From positions 1-7,763 of the forward strand of contig JAJYAF010000090.1 in assembly GCA_021779655.1 (NCBI GenBank): 7,763 bases of DNA, in the 5' to 3' direction. A model generated the notes under the pieces. The model was not told where the DNA came from. It worked only from the letters and a program-made list of their open reading frames with translations, and did no database searches. Below, in pieces: positions 5,592 to 7,763 of this stretch (its first letter is position 1; every line of letters begins with the position of its first letter). The stretch comes from Pseudomonadota bacterium. GTDB lineage: Bacteria; Pseudomonadota; Alphaproteobacteria; Acetobacterales; Acetobacteraceae. Both the position numbers and the translations under genes were made by a program.

Positions 5592-6210
5592 ACGGTGAGG
5601 CGGCTGCCTCCGCAAGCCGTGCCTCGACCAGCCGGCGCCAGGGCGCTCCGGCCGGAGCGTGGGCAAGCGATTGCCGGAACAGCGCAACCGATTGCGGCGT
5701 GAGCTGCCCGGCATCCTCGGCCATCATTTCCGCAAGATAGGCCTGCCCTTCGCTTGCTGTCACGGAATCGGGGTCAAGCGTCGCGAGCTTGGCGCGCAAT
5801 GCGCCGATCAGAGCCACATCCTGCGCATGTTGCGCCTGCCGGCGCGCCATCCAGGCCGCGTGCGGCGCCGAGGGAATGTTGGGCGTGCTGCCGGGAAGAT
5901 AGAGCAGGAACGCCATGACCGGCGTGAGCACGATCGCGGTGATCAACAGGCCCCGCGCATTGCCGTCGGCCGCAGGGTCCCGCAGGCTGTCGGCGGTCAG
6001 CAGCCGGCGCTCGATCTCGAGCTTCGCGGCATCGTATTCGCCCGAGCCGATCCGCGCTTGTTTCAAATCCTCCGCGAGTTCGCCGAGTTGGGCGCGATGG
6101 ATCGCAAGCGCCGCGTCGCGCCGGCCGCGCGGGCCGGTCTCCCCGCGAAGGCTGAAAAACACCGGCAGCATGGCCAGCAGCGCGAGGCCGAGCATGAACA
6201 GGAAGATCAT
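5581..6210 (-). CDS. ccmI: cytochrome c biogenesis protein CcmI, short form
   Basis: CcmI holds apocytochrome c and delivers it to the CcmF/CcmH haem ligation complex. The 209-residue product starts with a membrane helix (residues 1-21), followed by a charged cytoplasmic helical segment (about 32-76, including AKLEIERRLL). A second membrane helix (about 86-106, ITAIVLTPVMAFLLYLPG) leads to a periplasmic tail of about 100 residues. This matches the N-terminal module of the family. In long forms, such as the Rhodobacter protein of about 400 residues, a TPR domain that binds the apocytochrome C-terminus follows; here only one weak TPR-like helical pair (TPQSVALFRQSLAHAPAGAPWRRLVEARL) is visible. 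The ATG overlaps the ccmH stop by four bases (ATGA), so the two are coupled. Downstream sequence has no room for a lost TPR region, so I read it as a naturally short form and not a frameshift. Confidence 0.88.
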   Translation of the reverse strand: MIFLFMLGLALLAMLPVFFSLRGETGPRGRRDAALAIHRAQLGELAEDLKQARIGSGEYDAAKLEIERRLLTADSLRDPAADGNARGLLITAIVLTPVMAFLLYLPGSTPNIPSAPHAAWMARRQAQHAQDVALIGALRAKLATLDPDSVTASEGQAYLAEMMAEDAGQLTPQSVALFRQSLAHAPAGAPWRRLVEARLAEAAASPSSP

Positions 6211-6653
6211 CGCTCGAGCAGCTTCTCAACCCGCGCCGCCTCCGCCGCGCTCAATGGCGCCGCGCCTGCCGCCCGGTTCCGGAATATCGCACACAACGCG
6301 AAAAACCCGGCGAGCAGCCCGAGGATAGGCGAGGCGTAAAGCAGCAGCGTTAGTTTCGAGAACGGCGGCTTCAGCAGCACGAAAACGCCATAGCGCCGCA
6401 CCATGTAGTTCAGGATGTCCTTCGAGCTTGCCCCCGCCACCACCTTCTCGCGAATGATCACGCGCAGCTGTTTTGCCAGATTCGCCGAGGAATCCTCGAT
6501 ACTTTCGTTCTGGCATACAAGGCAGCGCAATTGCGCGCCGATCCCCTCCGCGCGCTGCTCCTGGGCCGGGCTAAGGCTCACGCCGTCGCGGATTATCGTC
6601 TGCGCGAGTGCGAGCGCGGGAAGAAACGCCAGCAGCAAAAGGATTTTTTTCAT
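6207..6653 (-). CDS. ccmH: cytochrome c-type biogenesis protein CcmH (thiol reductase subunit)
   Basis: CcmH is a membrane-anchored periplasmic oxidoreductase that reduces the CXXCH disulfide of apocytochrome c before haem ligation, working with CcmG and CcmF. The 148-residue protein has a clear signal peptide (MKKILLLLAFLPALALA, cleavage likely after A17). The family motif LRCLVCQN lies at residues 42-49, with redox cysteines C44 and C47, followed by SIEDSSANLAKQLR. YMVRRYGVFVLLKPPF, typical of the family, precedes a single C-terminal membrane helix (about 101-125). The product resembles the short CcmH (CcmL) form, with CcmI separate, as is common in Alphaproteobacteria. Both junctions are 4-base ATGA overlaps, with ccmG upstream and ccmI downstream. 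No Shine-Dalgarno is visible, so coupled translation is expected. All key residues are present. Confidence 0.95.
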   Translation of the reverse strand: MKKILLLLAFLPALALAQTIIRDGVSLSPAQEQRAEGIGAQLRCLVCQNESIEDSSANLAKQLRVIIREKVVAGASSKDILNYMVRRYGVFVLLKPPFSKLTLLLYASPILGLLAGFFALCAIFRNRAAGAAPLSAAEAARVEKLLER

Positions 6654-7204
6654 GCGTAGCGTTTGAGCAGGGGCATGAGTTCGCGCGCCACCACCTGCGC
6701 GTCGAGCGCGCCCGCCCAGCGCCAGCGGACGATCCCGCCACGGTCGATCAGATAAGTCTCCGGCACGCCATAGACGCCCCAGTTGATGGCGGTGAGGCCC
6801 GAGGCATCGCTGGCCAGGCGCGCATACGGATTGCCGTAATGCCCCAGATACGCCGCCACCGCCGACGGCGCGTCCTGATACGCGATTCCCCAGATCACGA
6901 CACCGGATTTCGCAAGCTCACCCAGCATGCCTGCCTCGGCTGTGCAAGGCGCGCACCAGGAGGCGAACCAGTTCACCAGCATCGGACGTTGCGGCGCCAG
7001 CAGGTCGGTGTTGGAGAAGCCAGAGGCGCCGTTCGTGCCCGGCAGGGAAAACGCCGGCGGCCGGTGGCCGATCAGCGGCGAGGGCAGGGCGTGCGGGTCG
7101 TATTCGTCGTCCTGCATGCGCCGCAAGATGGTGTAGAATCCAACGCCTGCCGCCGTAATGGCCAGCAGGGGCAGCGAGAATACAAGCCGTCTGCGTGGGG
7201 TCAT
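6650..7204 (-). CDS. ccmG: thiol:disulfide interchange protein CcmG (DsbE family)
   Basis: CcmG is a membrane-tethered periplasmic thioredoxin that passes electrons from CcdA/DsbD to CcmH or apocytochrome c, keeping haem-binding cysteines reduced. Using the ATG at 7204 gives 184 residues. After MTPRRR comes one membrane helix (about residues 7-26), an acidic linker, PLIGHRPPAFSLPG, and the thioredoxin active site WCAPC (83-87) inside LVNWFASWCAPC. The cis-proline loop follows in GVYGVPETYLID (P148). GVYG-PET is characteristic of CcmG/DsbE as opposed to other thioredoxins. An in-frame TTG at 7213-7211 would add three residues and overlap the ccmF stop; I prefer the ATG, which lies five bases after that stop. 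The gene's own stop overlaps the ccmH start. Length and motifs are normal. Confidence 0.95.
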   Translation of the reverse strand: MTPRRRLVFSLPLLAITAAGVGFYTILRRMQDDEYDPHALPSPLIGHRPPAFSLPGTNGASGFSNTDLLAPQRPMLVNWFASWCAPCTAEAGMLGELAKSGVVIWGIAYQDAPSAVAAYLGHYGNPYARLASDASGLTAINWGVYGVPETYLIDRGGIVRWRWAGALDAQVVARELMPLLKRYA

Positions 7205-7209
7205 GGCAA

Positions 7210-7763
7210 TCAAGCCGTCGCGGGCCGCGCCTTCGCGCTGCGGCGCGCCGGAGCGCCCACGCGCAGGCGGCGGTCAGAGAGCGAAACAAAACCGCCCAGG
7301 GCCATGATCAGCCCTCCCAGCCAGATCTCGGGCGCCAGCGGATGCCGGGCAAGCCGGAATTCCGCTCCGCCCGTGGCCGGCTCGTCGGAGAAGACCGCGT
7401 AGAGATCCTGAAATCCGTTTGTGTGAATGGCCGCATCGGTGGTGATGGTCTTCTGCGCGGCGAAGTAGCGCCGCGAAGGATGCAGCGTGAGAAACGGCGC
7501 GCCGCGATCATTGAGGGCGATATCCGCGACGCGCTGGGTGAAGTCCGGCCCCGGCGCGTCATGGATATCCTGAAGTGTCCAGACATAGCCGCCAACCCGG
7601 ACGCTTTGCCCCGGTTGCAGAACGATCACCTTCTGGCTTGCGAGAGTCATGCCGGCGATGCCGCATACCATCACGCCGAAACCCAGATGCCCCAGGGCCG
7701 CGCCGTAGGCCGCGCGCGGCAGCGCCCGCATGCGCGCGAGGCTTGTGCCGGGCGGCGCCCGGA
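7210..7763 (-). CDS. ccmF: haem lyase CcmF, C-terminal 183 residues (cut by window edge)
   Basis: CcmF is the large inner-membrane haem lyase core that takes haem from holo-CcmE and attaches it to apocytochrome c. Only the C-terminal part is present, since the family is about 650 residues long. It shows a membrane helix near LGHLGFGVMVCGIAG and a periplasmic domain with QPGQSVRVGGYVW and the family-typical TTDAAIHTNGFQDLYAVF. The final membrane helix, WLGGLIMALGGFVSLSDRRLRVG, is the hallmark of the CcmF C-terminus. The frame is open to the window edge, upstream of the first internal ATG at 7731, confirming that the true start lies outside. A 26-residue basic tail follows the last helix. It is the first gene seen of the ccmF-G-H-I block and ends five bases before the ccmG ATG. 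Confidence 0.94.
   Translation of the reverse strand, partial: RAPPGTSLARMRALPRAAYGAALGHLGFGVMVCGIAGMTLASQKVIVLQPGQSVRVGGYVWTLQDIHDAPGPDFTQRVADIALNDRGAPFLTLHPSRRYFAAQKTITTDAAIHTNGFQDLYAVFSDEPATGGAEFRLARHPLAPEIWLGGLIMALGGFVSLSDRRLRVGAPARRSAKARPATA

Noticed and set aside
5581..6210. ccmI as a frameshifted or truncated pseudogene
   Set aside because: No TPR-like coding remnant follows the stop, the next gene starts 75 bases on, and the tail stays helical and compositionally normal. A short form is more likely.
6641..6653. Run of seven A bases at the ccmH start as a possible slippage or frameshift site
   Set aside because: The run encodes the normal lysine pair of a signal peptide (MKKI) and the frame is intact throughout; nothing indicates programmed slippage.

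Overview
The window looks like ordinary chromosomal housekeeping DNA from a high-GC alphaproteobacterium. I lean towards Rhodospirillales/Acetobacteraceae, because of the neighbouring recG, sdhE and mfd genes, the System I (Ccm) cytochrome c maturation genes, and strong G/C preference at third codon positions. This placement is inferred from gene content and codon use, not from a search.

Left part (1-4956): recG runs leftwards and leaves the window after its DEQ(H) Walker B motif. Sixty-three bases away, sdhE and mfd run rightwards as a tightly coupled pair (4-base ATGA overlap). RecG and Mfd are related DNA translocases that act on stalled forks and stalled RNA polymerase. SdhE is the small factor that helps attach FAD to the succinate dehydrogenase flavoprotein.

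Right part (5009-7763): everything reads leftwards. The order of transcription is ccmF (C-terminal end only), ccmG, ccmH and ccmI, joined by 4-base overlaps or a 5-base gap. A 75-base gap follows, then a 55-codon DUF1674/SDHAF4-type gene, then a 95-codon gene for an unrecognised exported or membrane-anchored protein with its own good ribosome binding site. CcmF, G and H reduce apocytochrome c and ligate haem to it in the periplasm; CcmI presents the apoprotein. CcmI is much shorter than the long, TPR-bearing form.

The two halves converge at 4957-5008. The end of mfd carries a perfect 11-bp inverted repeat inside its last codons and a second hairpin that includes its stop codon.

I see no mobile element, CRISPR array, tRNA, rRNA or defence system. 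The most useful points are the easily missed DUF1674 gene, which gives two different SdhA flavinylation factors within about 4.3 kb, the unknown small secreted protein, the short CcmI, the 12-bp tandem repeat in the RecG linker, and the hairpins at the end of mfd.
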